From positions 15,476,501-15,540,500 of the forward strand of contig JAUMIR010000014.1 of assembly GCA_030847615.1 (NCBI GenBank): a DNA stretch of 64,000 nt, in the 5' to 3' direction. Below, in pieces: positions 1-12,395 of the stretch. The stretch comes from Gambelia wislizenii. Its lineage: Eukaryota > Chordata > Lepidosauria > Squamata > Crotaphytidae. Below the pieces are notes generated by a model, which was given only the letters and a program-made list of their open reading frames with translations, searched no databases and was not told the DNA's origin. The position numbers were made by a program, and so were the translations under genes. Position 1 is the first letter of the stretch; every line of letters starts with the position of its first letter.

Positions 1-515
1 GACCTTTCATCATTTTAGTCGCCCTCCTCTGGACACGCTCCAATTTGTCAATATCCTTTTTGAATTATGGTGCCCAGAACTGGACACAGTATTCTAGGTG
101 AGGCCTGACCAAGACAGAATACAGTGGCTGTATTACTTCCCTTGATCTAGACACTATACTTCTATTGATGCAGCCCAAAATCGCATTGGCCTTTTTAGCT
201 GCTGCATCACACTGTTGACTCATGTTCAGGACTCCTAGATCTCTTTCGCACGTAGTCTCATTCAGCCAGGTCTCTCCCATCCTATATCTATGCATTTCGT
301 TTTCCCACCCTAAGTGCAGTACCTTACATTTCTCCGTATTGAATTTCATTTTGTTAGCTTTGGCCCAGCTCTTCAGTCTATCCAGGTCATTTTGAATTTT
401 GATCCTGTCCTCTAGGGTATTAGCTACTCCTCCTAATTAGGTGTCATCTGCAAATTTGATAAGTATGCCCTTAATTCCCTCATCCAAGTCATTGATAAAG
501 TTGTTGAATAGATGG
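1..515 (-). mobile_element. CR1 LINE ORF2 C-terminal fragment
   Basis: On the - strand, 65-349 reads as the C-terminal part of a CR1 reverse transcriptase ([18 protein letters not shown]..., [13 protein letters not shown]). Homology continues to about 515 through the KFADDT-to-NDL region, with breaks. It is cut by the window edge and lacks the CR1 3' terminus. It lies in intron 9, antisense to NOTCH1. Confidence 0.85.
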
Positions 516-662
516 AAATAGGTGTGTCATACATGTGTACTACTCCTAGAGCTGGAATTGGCACAACACCTGGACGATGTCAGGATTTTGTGGCAAAATG
601 AGTTTGCAGTCCTGTTTTATCTGGAACAGCCCTGACACTGCAAGCTCTGTCCAGAACAACTA

Positions 663-1012
663 CAGTCGGACCTCCTCATTTGCAGATTTAACCTTCGTGG
701 ATTTGATTATTCGTGGATTATACCCACCTTCCTTCCCTCTGCTATTATTTTTACCTGAGAGAACACTTCTCTGGGCACCTCTAGATCCCCTAGCATGATT
801 CTGTGGTCAATTTCCAGTGGAATTGCTCTGAAAAACATAGAAATGACTAGAGAAAATTTTATTTTTGGTTGTATATAACTGAAACCGCATTCAGTTAACC
901 CACATTAACTGGGGTCCTATGGTTTGCAGGGGACTAAAGATACTTTTTTGAAGTTTTTCCACTTTCACAGGGATCCTGTGCCTGATAACCCCTGTGAAAG
1001 TTGAGGGCCATA
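663..1012. mobile_element. Tigger-like non-autonomous DNA transposon, copy 1
   Basis: Starts CAGTCGGACCTCC just after a TA (661-662) and shares its internal order with 11041-11489: 'atttaaccttcgtgg', 'tataactgaaac..gcattca', 'ggggtcctatggtt', and an end 'tgagggcca'. The right terminus is lost where a CR1 copy begins at about 1013. The class assignment rests on terminus shape and TA flanks only. Confidence 0.55.
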
Positions 1013-1502
1013 GAATCATAGAATCATAGAATTGCAGAGTTGGAAGAGACCACGAGGGCCATCCAGTCCAACCCCCCTGCCACGCAGGAAATCTTGATCA
1101 AAGCATCCCCGACAGATGGCAATCCAGCCTCTGTTTAAAGACCTCCAAGGAAGGAGACCCCACCACACTCCAAGGGAGTATGTTCCACTGCCGAACAGCT
1201 CTTACTGTCAAAAAGTTCCTCCTCATGTTGAGGTGGAATCTCTGTTCCCGGAGCTTGCATCCATTGCTCCGTGTTCCAGTCTCTGGAGCAACAGAAAACA
1301 AGCTTGCTCCATCCTCAGCGTGACATCCCCTCAAATACTTAAACAGGGCTATCATATCGCCTCTTAACCATCTTTTTTCCAGGCTAAACATACCCAGCTC
1401 CCTAAGTCTCTCCTCATAAGGCATCGTTTCCAGACCTGTCACCATTTTAGTTGCCCTTCTCTGGACACGCTCCAATTTGTCAATATCTTTTTTTAATTGT
1501 GG
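1013..1502 (-). mobile_element. CR1 LINE 3' end
   Basis: Reads on the + strand from the CR1 3' tail ('agaatcatagaattgcagag') into the C-terminal coding region. On the - strand 1098-1500 encodes [16 protein letters not shown]... to VFKQRLDCHLSGML, the usual CR1 carboxyl end. It lies antisense in intron 9 and is 5'-truncated. Confidence 0.88.
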
Positions 1503-1662
1503 TGCCAGCTGCAATTCAGAATGGTTCTTTTCTGCAAAGAAAAGATGAGTGTCTCTTGTGGCTTCTTCACTTGTAATGAGCCTGTGCAAAAATTTTGCCG
1601 GCTATAGAGTAAGATCTTGTAGGTCAGCCTTCTTCAATGCGGGAGATCACCAAGATGTCAAG

Positions 1663-1960
1663 AATCATAGAATCTTAGATTTGGAAAAGGCCGTAAGGGC
1701 CAACTTGTCCAACTGCCTAAAGCACTCCTGAAAAATGCTCATCTGCCTCTCTTTAAAGACCTCCAAAGGAGAGTCCACCACTTTCCGAGGCAGTCCATTC
1801 TGCTGTCAAACAGCTCTTTCATCAACAAGTTGTTTCCAGTATTTAAATGGAATATTTTTTCTTGTAATTTGAATCCATTGGTTCATGTTCTAGTCTCTGG
1901 AGCAGCAGAAAACAAAAACTCACTCCATCATATATGTGACATCTCTTCAGATATTTCAAG
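1663..1960 (-). mobile_element. Old CR1 3' relic
   Basis: A diverged CR1 3' end, recognised by 'gaatcatagaatcttagatttgg', 'ctttaaagacctccaaaggag' and 'tctctggagcagcagaaaac'. It has more changes and indels than the copy at 1013-1502, so it is an older insertion. Confidence 0.7.
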
Positions 1961-3100
1961 ATATAGATTTTTAAAAGATAGCTATGATGTCACTGCTCAT
2001 ATGACAGACTACAGCTCCTGTCAGTCCCACTACTGGAGATGCTGCCTGGGGGAGATAATAGCTGAAATACAACATATTTGGGCATTAGACCCGGCCCACT
2101 CACCAGGCCCTGTTAGGGCAGATGTTCTGTGTTGTTTTTGGCAAAGATAAGGAAAGGTATAGATCAGATTTCGTCTGCAGAGCGTGGAGGGGCCAGTTCT
2201 AACCCTTGAAGTACCCCCACTTCCCATAATAGCCATTGGCCAGAAGAAAACAAAACCAGAAATCATTTCTCACTTTCATTTTGCTTCACTCATTTGGGAT
2301 TTTTTTTGTCCCCCTTCATTTCCCCCCCCCCTTTTGCTGGGTGGCTGGTGTTGTTTTTTTTTTTTTTAAAGCAACCAGGGCCATATATGGCCCACCAGCT
2401 ATAATTTCTTCACAGTTCGTGTAGGGGGTTTCTGTTCTACTGATAAAAGAGCCACCATTTTCCTCCTCTCAGGCACCCTACTTTATGTTTCAAGACTGTC
2501 CTTCCCACTCCCCACCCCTTTTCTGGTGTTAAGAGGCCTTGAAGCCAAATTCCATCTCCCCTCCATCTGAATGAGACAGAGAGGGGATCAATTTAAATAA
2601 TACCAACAACAAGCTTTGCAACTTGAAAAGGGCCCCCCAGCTTGGGAACAGTTGTGGGATGGGGCGAGAGGAAGGCTGGGTATATTCAAATAAGGTGTTG
2701 GAAGTGCATGGGGCTAAGGCAAGTGAATGGAAGAAAGCTGGCTAATCTGTGAAATAGTTCCCCCTCTCTCTCTTTGGAGTTGAGAAGCCAGACTCCTCTA
2801 GAGATGCAAATAAGATGCTGTCAGAGCTGGTTCCTCGTGGGTCACTATTGCTCATTCAGAACCCCAGGCAGCTGTCTCCAGGGCGATGGAGAACAGAGAC
2901 GGGAAGGAAGGGGGGACTTGATTGGGTCCAAGTAGAAACTAGTTGGACAGAATCCCATACCCCCATGTGAAGATCACACCCAGGCATTAATGTGGAATGG
3001 CTACCACACTTTCATTCTGTAACTCACAAGTAGCCTGCAGAAAGGGATTAGAATACCACCGCCCTTAGATGCGCATTGGAAATGGTTCTGACTGTAATCT
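1961..3100. other. Intron 9 stretch without recognised repeat
   Basis: No coding exon or clear repeat. Part of it (about 2540-2930) looks like single-copy sequence, with an octamer-like ATGCAAAT at about 2801 and a CAGCTG E-box at about 2869. Conservation cannot be judged from this window. Confidence 0.35.
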
Positions 3101-3104
3101 GCAT

Positions 3105-3480
3105 TACACAGTTGCAGCAGTTTGATCCCAGTTTATTTGTTATGGGTCCATCCTACAGTATCCTGGGATTTGTAGTTTAGTGAAGGACTTAATAGTACTC
3201 TCCTAGAGGGTTTTAGTCTGCTCTCCTAAACTACAGTTCCCAAAGTACCTCATGGAGAAAGGTGGAGGACTAAATCATGTATATTTGCACTATGTTATTA
3301 GAGCAGTTTGATTCCATTTTAATATCTTCGGCACCATGCTATAGAATCCTGGGATTTGTAGTTTGGTGCAGGATTTAGAATTGTCTGCTGTAAGCCCACT
3401 CCTCTGAACTACAATTCCCAAGGTATCCTGAGGAAAGGGATGGAGTATTAAACCAGTACACCTTGGGAACGGTAGTTCAG
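3105..3480. mobile_element. Two diverged palindromic MITE-like copies
   Basis: Two consecutive blocks carry the same paired signature, 'atcctgggatttgtagttt' followed by its near reverse complement ('aaactacagttcccaaagtac', 'gaactacaattcccaaggtat'). This is the fold-back layout of reptile hAT-type MITEs. A better preserved relative is at 25592-25802. Confidence 0.55.
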
Positions 3481-4656
3481 GGGAGTGGACTAAGCCGCTC
3501 TTGTAGAGAATGCTAAGTTTCTCACAAAACGGCAAATCTCTGGATTCCATAGACTGGAGCTACGACAGTCAAGGTGGGATCAGTCTGCTATAACTGTAGA
3601 AGCATTGTGTGTGTGTTCGGGCAGGGTCCGTTTTTTTCAACTCTTTGTACATCCTGATGCAAGGACAGTTTAAAGGAGCCAAGGATAAATTGGTGGGTTT
3701 ATGTGCGCACGCAAGCAAATGGACTAGAGTAGCGGTATTGTGCTTCCCAGATCTAAGCTACAAAATGTATAACTAAGGAAAGGCTGGTGGGGGGGGGGGA
3801 GGCACAGTTGGCCATCACTTCCATCCTAGGCATTCAGCCAAGTAGAGCAACTGAAAAGGAGGCTGTGCAACATGGATCTATGGCATGCTTTTAAAATTCT
3901 CTACAAAAGACTTCCAGAGAAGCTTGGGGAGCTTGGGTGAGGGGGGAAAATGAGGGGACACAAAGAGCGCCTAGTGCCATCAGTCAGTTTGCATTTTACA
4001 TTTCTGGGACGTTTCTTTCTGCAGCATTGCTGGGAGTGGGATAGGGTGGGGTGGCTGTCCTATTTTCCAGATGTCTGTTGGGGGGAACCACAATAGACTA
4101 TTGCCTGGCCATCTCAAGCAATGCAGACCAAGAAATATACTACAGGATTTTAAAAAGAACAGACAGCAAAAAGTTAATCTGTTTATAAAATTGCATACTT
4201 AATTGTCCATCCCAGGCTGATGGACACTTCTCTTTTGCTGAGAAGTTTTGTGAGAGAACAGTTAGGAAGTTTACAGTGACAACTTGGAAATAGTGTAATA
4301 ATATTTCACAAAAAAGACACATGGGGCTTTCTTTCCACTCATGTGGAACAGAGCTTGGGAAACATAGTTTTTGTGGGGCTACCATTCCCAGATTCCTCCA
4401 GCATGTTGACTGGACTTGTCCAAAAATTAACTTTTCCCAATCTCTAACTCGGAGGTATTATCATACTCGCTGTAGGTGATGAGTGAGTCGAGTAGTTCTT
4501 TCTGATTCTGGTTTCATATCTGGACTAGTTGTTTGTATTTGGCAGAAACAGGGACATCTTGGTGCTGAGGGAAGGGGGGGCATTCTGGGCCACTGGCCAG
4601 AGCCTGAGAGTCCTTGAGCCAAGCTTCCCTCCCCCCCTGCCTTTGTTCCTTTGCAG
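3481..4656. other. 3' part of intron 9
   Basis: Mostly unique-looking DNA with a short poly-G run near 3790. It ends in a pyrimidine-rich tract and TTTGCAG immediately before exon 10. I see no other exon. Confidence 0.4.
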
Positions 4657-4770
4657 GCTTTAACGGTCACTTGTGCCAGTATGACATTGATGAATGCGCC
4701 AGCACACCATGCAAGAATGGAGCCAAATGCATTGACGGCCCCAACGCCTACATGTGTGAATGCACTGAAG
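4657..4770 (+). CDS. NOTCH1: NOTCH1 exon 10: end of EGF13 and most of EGF14
   Basis: 114 nt between TTTGCAG and GTAAGT. Encodes [19 protein letters not shown] and on to MCECTE. The DIDEC start of EGF14 is the calcium-binding consensus, and CASTPC fits the O-glucose motif C-x-S-x-P-C. The exon opens with the last two bases of a glycine codon, so an upstream exon (EGF11-13) must precede it. It splits codons exactly as exon 11 requires (GAA G|GT). Confidence 0.96.
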
Positions 4771-7700
4771 GTAAGTGGGAGGTTTTTTTGGATGAGAAAG
4801 TATTGTCTCTCTGATAACTAGAGCAGGCTTCCCCCTCCCCACTCCCATATGTAGCAACCTGGTCCATGTCAAGTGATCCCTGCTGGGGCAGAAGAGCAAG
4901 GGATCCCTGGTGCCCCTACTTGGGGAAGTTAAGTATTTTGCTGGGTATGAGCTGGCAAAATGTGTGGCTGAGAGATGAGCAGGGCCTTCGCATCTCTGCC
5001 TTGGTGTCCTCAACAGCCATGCTGCTATGTTTTCCTTGCCGCTCACATGGAGCCAGGGGTATCACTGTGGCTCGTGTTTGCATCCCTGCCAGGAGGGAGT
5101 CACAGATAAAATTGAAGGGGCCCAGTGCTGGCCTGTGTCTTGTGACTGCCATACAGATTTGACAAAGTCTCCCAAATATATTCAGTGACAACATGTAGGC
5201 AGCTCAGCTAGGATTTGACTTCAAGGGCCTGGAAAGCTAAAATTTGACTTGGTAGGTCATAAACAGTAGAAACTTAAACTAGAAACAGTGAACCTTATGC
5301 TCAGCCTTGCTGGTGTAATTCCAAGGGCTCTTACACAACACAATATTTGTACAGTGTGCCCATTTCCTGCCCCTTCTCTCTTTCTCTCTGACAGCATAGA
5401 GCTCCTGACACATAGAGGCAACTTCCTCCATCTTGGCTAAAAACCAAAGTGGCCTCTGTGAGGCGCCTCTGTGTGCTGCCAACTTCCCCCTCTCCTCAGG
5501 CCCCTTGCCTCTGCAGAAGGAGGAACCCCCCCAAAAAAAGGGGGAATAAATAGATAAAATGTTGCCACCACTACCACCACCCCTACCAACCACTGCCACC
5601 CGAGGCACGGGGGTTGTGTGTGCTCGCTGAGTGAAACTTGAGTAGCATTTGGACAAAACCAACGCAACAAACAGTGAGGCTTTTGTGGAGTAGCTCCCGC
5701 CAGAAATCTTCCAGCTGAACAGTCTCTAATGAGCGTCTTGGTCGGGCTGGAGCTCCGATGAAAAGCTGCGATGTGGATTTCATGGGGTGTGTGTGTGTGT
5801 GCAGTCAAAGCCTTACTTTGTCTTCCTTCTAACTGCCCCCTCTGGCCCTGCACTTTTCAGTCCTTGGAGGACGGGAGATAATGGGCCGTGGCTATTATCC
5901 CTCAGCGCAGCACACAGCCATTCGTCGACCCCTCCCTGGCCTTTTGGATTCCATGGCCTGCCTATCTGAGCTGTAAGCAAGAGGCCAGCTTTGGCCTCCT
6001 GTGAAAGGAAGGAGGGGGAAATAAAAGAAAGAGTTTGTTTGTTAGAGGGGAGTCATTGTACTCTTTGGGGACAAAGCCAAGCTCTTTTCAATCCGGATGA
6101 TGGTTTCTTCTTAGCGCATTCAGACACCACCTCTCCATTGCCTGCTCCCCCCCACCTCCACCTCCACCTCCCCCAGCAACCTAATCCCAATTCTCTGCCA
6201 TTCCAGAGGAACATTTGCTGCCAGTGCCCTCAGAGATTTGCAGGGCAGTTTTCAAATGTGTTTGATTCAGAGCTTGGGCCTCCTAACCCTCTCTGGGAGC
6301 CAGTGTGGTGTAGTGGTTTGAGGGCTGGACTAGGATACTGAGAGGCCAGGGTTTGAGGAGGCCAGGGTTTGAATCCCTGCTCAACCATGGAAACCCACTG
6401 GCTAATAAAGCTGGCCAAATAAACCCTAGGAAAGGATTGCTCATAAGTCTGTCAACTTGAAGGCACATAACAACAAAGTTTGTAGTGTGATGCCTGGTTT
6501 ATTGTTTGTGGTCTGGTAGCATCATTAGTTTGGAGTCTAAGGCCTGGTTTGTAGTTTGGAGCCTAGTCGTTTGTAGTGCGAGGCCTGATTTTCAGTTTGA
6601 GGCCTGGTAGTTTGTAGTATGCAAGGAGCCCATGTGGAATGGTGGTTTGAGTGTTGGACTAGGACTTTGGGAGGCCAAGGTTCGAATCTTAGCTCAAGCA
6701 TAGAAACCCACTTAGCAGAAGTTCTTTCCAGTACAGCTCAGTTCAAGGTGCAGTGTTAAAATTTAGGGTTACTAAAAAGGAACTGGTCCTTGAGATAAGT
6801 TCCATAACCCAAGCCCCACCCCCTGTCAGTATGTCTGGTTTCTCTGAAGAAGTATAACCCTCAACATGAAAAATGCCCCCTTCCATATACACTAAGTTCC
6901 CTTTGATCTCTGACCTCTTTACCACAGTACTAAATCCGTTGCTGGAACATAGGAAAACTGCCTTATATGGAGTCAGATATTGATCCATTGCTTCTGCCGA
7001 TAGACAGATGTTTGCCAGAATTTTAAATGAAGGAGTCTTTCCCACTTCTACCTGCAAATACCAAGGATTGCTCCATAAAGCACATGTTCTACATCTGAGC
7101 GATGGGCCTTCCTTTCAAATGTAACAGGTTTCCCACTAGAACAACCCACAACAGCAAAGCTAACAGGCCCATTCCCAGACTATGTTTCTGTCAGACCATT
7201 CCAGCCTCAACAACAACAACAAAAATAATAATAATCAATCAGAAGCCTGGTTTTGCTTGCTGGTGGATGGCAAATTAGGGAAACTCTCTCAAGAGTGGAA
7301 TGTTTGTGTCTGGTTTCTAGCTCTGCTGCACTCCCGGTGTCATTTTCTACCTACTGGTAGGAGGAAAGAAGAGAGGATATCTGAACTATGAGGATATCTG
7401 CTAACAAGTCAATCTTGGCTGATTCAGCATTGCCCTTGTCATTCTTGTTCTAGAAAAAAGGCTGTGTCATGGAAATGATCTCCATGATATTTCTATGCCT
7501 TGTTACTTTTCTGATGTTTGGATATATATTATACTTTAGGTTTTTCTGGGCCCCACTGTGAGACTGACATTGATGAATGTGACCCAGACCCATGTCATTA
7601 TGGGACCTGCCAGGATGGCATTGCCACCGTCACGTGCCTCTGTGAGCCTGGCTACACTGGCCACCGCTGTGACATTAATATCAATGAGTGCCAAAGTCAA

Positions 7701-10700
7701 CCATGCAAGAATGGAGGAACTTGCCAAGACAGGAACAATGCTTACAACTGCCTGTGCCTCAAAGGGACAACAGGTAAGGACTTCACAAGGTTCCTACTCC
7801 AGGAAGCTGTAGGGCAGCAGCTTTGTTTATACATTTTTGGCTATTTGTGGATCCAAAAACCAAGTCCAAGGAGCTGTTTGTAAAAGACTGAGTGAAGACT
7901 AAATACAAAAAAACCAGGATCCATCTAGATATGCTGTGTAAATTAGTTTGCGTCGGCAATGCAAATTCTAGGGTCTAAAAATTGTCCCTAGTTGCATAAG
8001 CTTTGATTCTGCATAATCTGGTTATGGTTGACCATCAGTGGTCAAGAGATTGGTCAGGACATTGAAATTCTGACTCCCCAACGTCTGGAAGCTTTGGTTT
8101 CTTTGTTTCCTAATAATGCAACAGTTAACACATAACTTCCAACCATGTATTTCCAGCTGAAGTGCTAGAAACACTAGATTTTGATGAAGATGGTTTTTGT
8201 GATCACCATTCCTATTTGTGCTGTTTTATTGCACCTGTGAACAACTGCAGTGTATACATCTTGTAGCCACTTAGAGAAGAACACAACAGGATAGGATGAT
8301 TCTTGAAAGATACTAATTTCCAATGTCTGTTCATTATTATTTGGAAAAGAGGCTCTTTGGGCCAGGGGACAGAAACAAGAGCCTCCCCCATAGTAACCCT
8401 ACCTTGAACATTATTGGATGCATGCATGCTCTCTAGCCCTTGCTTGTTTTCTAATCATTGTTTCTTTTATGAAGGACCCAATTGTGAGATCAATCTGGAT
8501 GACTGTGCCAGTAACCCTTGTGACTATGGCAAATGCATAGACAAAATCAATGGCTACGAATGCGCCTGCGAGCCAGGATATACAGGTGAGAATGCAATGG
8601 AGCCTGGGAATGACAGCCTGCAGTCTGCATGATGGGATGTCATGACAAGTGAAGATTCCCCTGAAACTCAGGGAGCCTTCAAACATTGCCAAACTTCTGA
8701 CTCCTTTCTCACAGGGAGGATGTGTAACATTAACATCGATGAGTGTGCTAGCAACCCTTGCCACAATGGTGGCACCTGCAGGGATAACATCAATGGCTTC
8801 ACATGTGTCTGCCCAGAAGGCTACCATGACACCATATGCCTTTCAGAAGTGAATGAGTGCAACAGCAACCCTTGCATCCATGGGAGGTGCAATGATGGAC
8901 TAAATGGGTAAGTCTTAAGGAGCGGGGAGACTGTAAGTTAATTTCTCAAGTCAGATCAGGGCTTGGTAGAAGTATACCAAAGGTACCTTTTAACCTGGTT
9001 TCAGTCCAGGGGAGAAGGTGGCATTGGCTTCATGTCCCAAACAAACCCAGACACCATGGAGAGACTGTCTTTTGTAGAAACTCCCCCACCTTTACACTTG
9101 TGGCACTGTGCTTTCTGTATCATGGCCTAGTAAGGTTCCTAAGGTTTTTGAAAGGTGAAGGCCCTTCTCTGTTGATGGCTTTCACTATTTGTGGAATGAT
9201 CTTCCTTTTAGAGATTAGATGAGCTCACAGCATTGGGTGTTTCTACCATCGACTGCAGATCTATATGGCCATCTGCTGCTGATGATTTTCTTAGTATGGT
9301 AGTGTTGCAAGTTAGCCTGGTTTTAATGAGTTGCTTTTAATGGATTTCAATAGTTCTGTTGTTCTTAGCTGTTGGGATTTGTTCTATTTTATTGTCAATT
9401 GCTTTGAGACTTCTTTTAAAAGGAAAGCAGTATAAAAATGCTCAAGGAAGGACCTTAATTCTCTATAAAGAGCATATGGTTTGCATGTAAAAGGTTTGAG
9501 CTTCAGTACCCAGCATCCCCAGATGGTGCTAAGAGAGACTGAAACTCAGAAGAGCTACAGTCCTATAATAGTAAAACAAGGGAATACAACTGCAGTGGAC
9601 GGCAGTTTTATGCTCCAGCTTCTTCCAGGGACTGTTTGGTCTGCCAAAAATTAAAAACAACCACAAAACAAAAGCAGAAGTGTCTGGAAGTCGATTTCTG
9701 GTTTCTGTTTTTTTTAAAAGGTTAACCAGTGCAGAGTGAGGGCTGTAACTTGTTTAAAAGGTGACCTGTTGCTCTGGTAGGCTCCCAGGGAGAGTCAGTG
9801 TAGGGTAGTGGTTTGGGTATTGGACTAGGACTCTGGAGACCAGGGTTTGAATCCCCCATTCAGCCACAAAAACCCACTGGGTGGCCTTGGATCAGTCCCA
9901 GTTTATCAGCCTAAGAGGAATGCAGTGGCAAACCCCTTCTGAACAACTCTTGCCAAGAGAACCCCAAGAAAACAACACAGCAGGTTTCTAGGAGTGGTAG
10001 TGTACCCCCTCTCTCTGACTACAGGTGTCTGGCAACAGCCTTGAGAGCTGCATGTTGCTCCAGGGTCACACTTTTCCTACCCTTGGTGTAAACAAGTACT
10101 AGAGGGATAAGTAATCTGATTCTCCCTAAGTCATTTTGTGACGGTCCTCACACAGAGGCAGGAGTGAAGCATGTCTCAGGCAACCTGTAGCCAGTAGAAG
10201 AAACAGAGTTCCCAGGTGGTTCAAGTCAGGCAACAAACTCAGATGGCCCTCCACCATCTTTCTCACATTCTGAGTGGTAGTGCATACTTAGGACAAATCC
10301 TTCAGGCTGTTTTGTCCTGATGTACAGATAGTGCCCTAAACAGGGTCATCAGGAATGGAGAAAAGGCAGCATTCTAGAGCAGCAGCTGTATAAAGTCACC
10401 TGAGTGGCAACTTGGGTTTTCCATAGGAGTAGATGGGTCTTCTAGACATGCGGGCTGCATTGGAGTAGACAACTGCAGAGGACATCTGTAGGTCCTTTCC
10501 TACCAACCCTGGACTGTAGCACGTCTTCTGAAGAAACAACAAGTGACCAGAAAATCATTTCTGGTTTTCAGAAAATGATTGGGGGAGGGGGAGCAAGGTG
10601 AGGGGGGCTTGTTTTCAAGGAAAATCATGCTCTCTGGAGGCTCGTGGAATTGTGATTTCCCCTTTTTTGACCAAAATTGTGTATGTGCATGTGTGTGAGA

Positions 10701-12345
10701 GACTGATAGGAGTGGGAGCAGCTCAGGGACTGCAGGAATGGCCTTTGATAGAAGCTGCATGCAACCCACAGGTCTCTGGCCCTTATGCACAAAATCCAGG
10801 CCAATATGCAGGCTCATGCATATTCTTTTTTTTTTCCTTAATAAAAGGTACAAATGTGATTGTGACCCAGGCTGGAGTGGGACAAACTGTGACATCAACA
10901 ACAACGAGTGTGATTCTAACCCTTGCATGAATGGTGGCACTTGTAAGGATATGACCAGTGGCTACATCTGTACCTGTCGAGAAGGATTCAGTGGTAAGAG
11001 TTTTGAGGGACTTCAATCATTAGAATGATAGTTAATGTATAATAGTCCGCCGTCCACATGTGTGGGTTTAACCTTTGTGGATTTGAATATTCATACATTA
11101 GAACTTGTTTCCTTCTGCTGTTTTTTTTTTTTTTTTAAACTGAGGGAATACTTCTCCAAGCATTTCTAAGTCCTCTAGTGTGATTTTATGGTCAAATTTG
11201 AAAGTTGACTGTAGAATTATGCTGGAGGATCTAGAAATGCCTAGAAATGTGTCCTCTCTAGGCATTTCTGTTTTCTATGTCTGCCAGTGTGATTCTATGA
11301 TCAACTCCTGGCGGAAGTTGATCATAGAATCATGCCGGAGGACTAGGTCACGTATAACTGAAACTGCATTCAATGAACCCGTGTTAAATGGGGTCCTATG
11401 GTTGCGGGGTGGAACTTAAGATATTAATGGCTTTTCCACTTTCATGTGGATTTTGTTCCCTAATCCCCACAAAACCTGAGGGCCAACTGTATTGGAATGA
11501 GTATTCTAAAAGCACGGCATAAACTGTTTTATACTGCTTCTGGATTATAAAACTCCCTTTTAAAAGAGTCTGGCTCTCTTTTTTCTGTCTTTACACCAGC
11601 AAGCAAAAACCTTTTTATTCAGGCAGTTTTGCTGACTAACTGGCTAATGAGGAAGGGACTTTTAATGTGGCATATAGCACTTGTTCTTTTTTTCCCCTCG
11701 GTGTGTTTTTAAATTACTTAAAATTATTTCTCATTCATTTGTTTCATGCCTTATTTCATAACTTACCATGTTCTTAGTTTTATCTGTTTTGTTTTTTAAA
11801 TTCCTCTTATGAGGTGTCAAATCTTATATTAGGAGAGAGAAAGAATATCAATAAATTAGGTAGCAGCTATTTTTTGCATGCTAGGTTGAATTCCTAGCAT
11901 CACTGGTTTTAAAAATTCCTGGCAAGTTGAGATGAGAATGATCTCTACTTTATCCTCTAGACAGGAGACATTTTTGGGGGCTTGAGGGGCTAACACTTTG
12001 TCTCATCTTCTCTCTAGGTCCCAACTGTCAGACGAACATCAACGAATGTGCTTCCAACCCCTGCCTCAACCAAGGAACCTGCATTGATGATGTAGCTCGT
12101 TACCAGTGCAATTGCCTTCCACCCTACACTGGTAAGAGAACACCACCAGCTTCTGGATTCAAAGCATGCAGCTTCCATCCTTAGTTAATGAATAAAATGG
12201 AGGCAAAATGCCTGAGAAGGGTTGTGAAGGAACAGGAAGCACGAAAGCTTTGTGTTTCCTGTTTCTTCCTGTTGTTTGAAACAGAAGGGAACTGTAGCTT
12301 GTGGTTTTTATATACAAAATGCCAAAGGCCACAGAACTGACATTT

Positions 12346-12395
<50 letters not shown>

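Noticed and set aside
5279..5853. Overlapping - strand frames of 127 and 138 codons in intron 10
   Set aside because: Low-complexity, no domain, no splice or promoter support, and inside a NOTCH1 intron.
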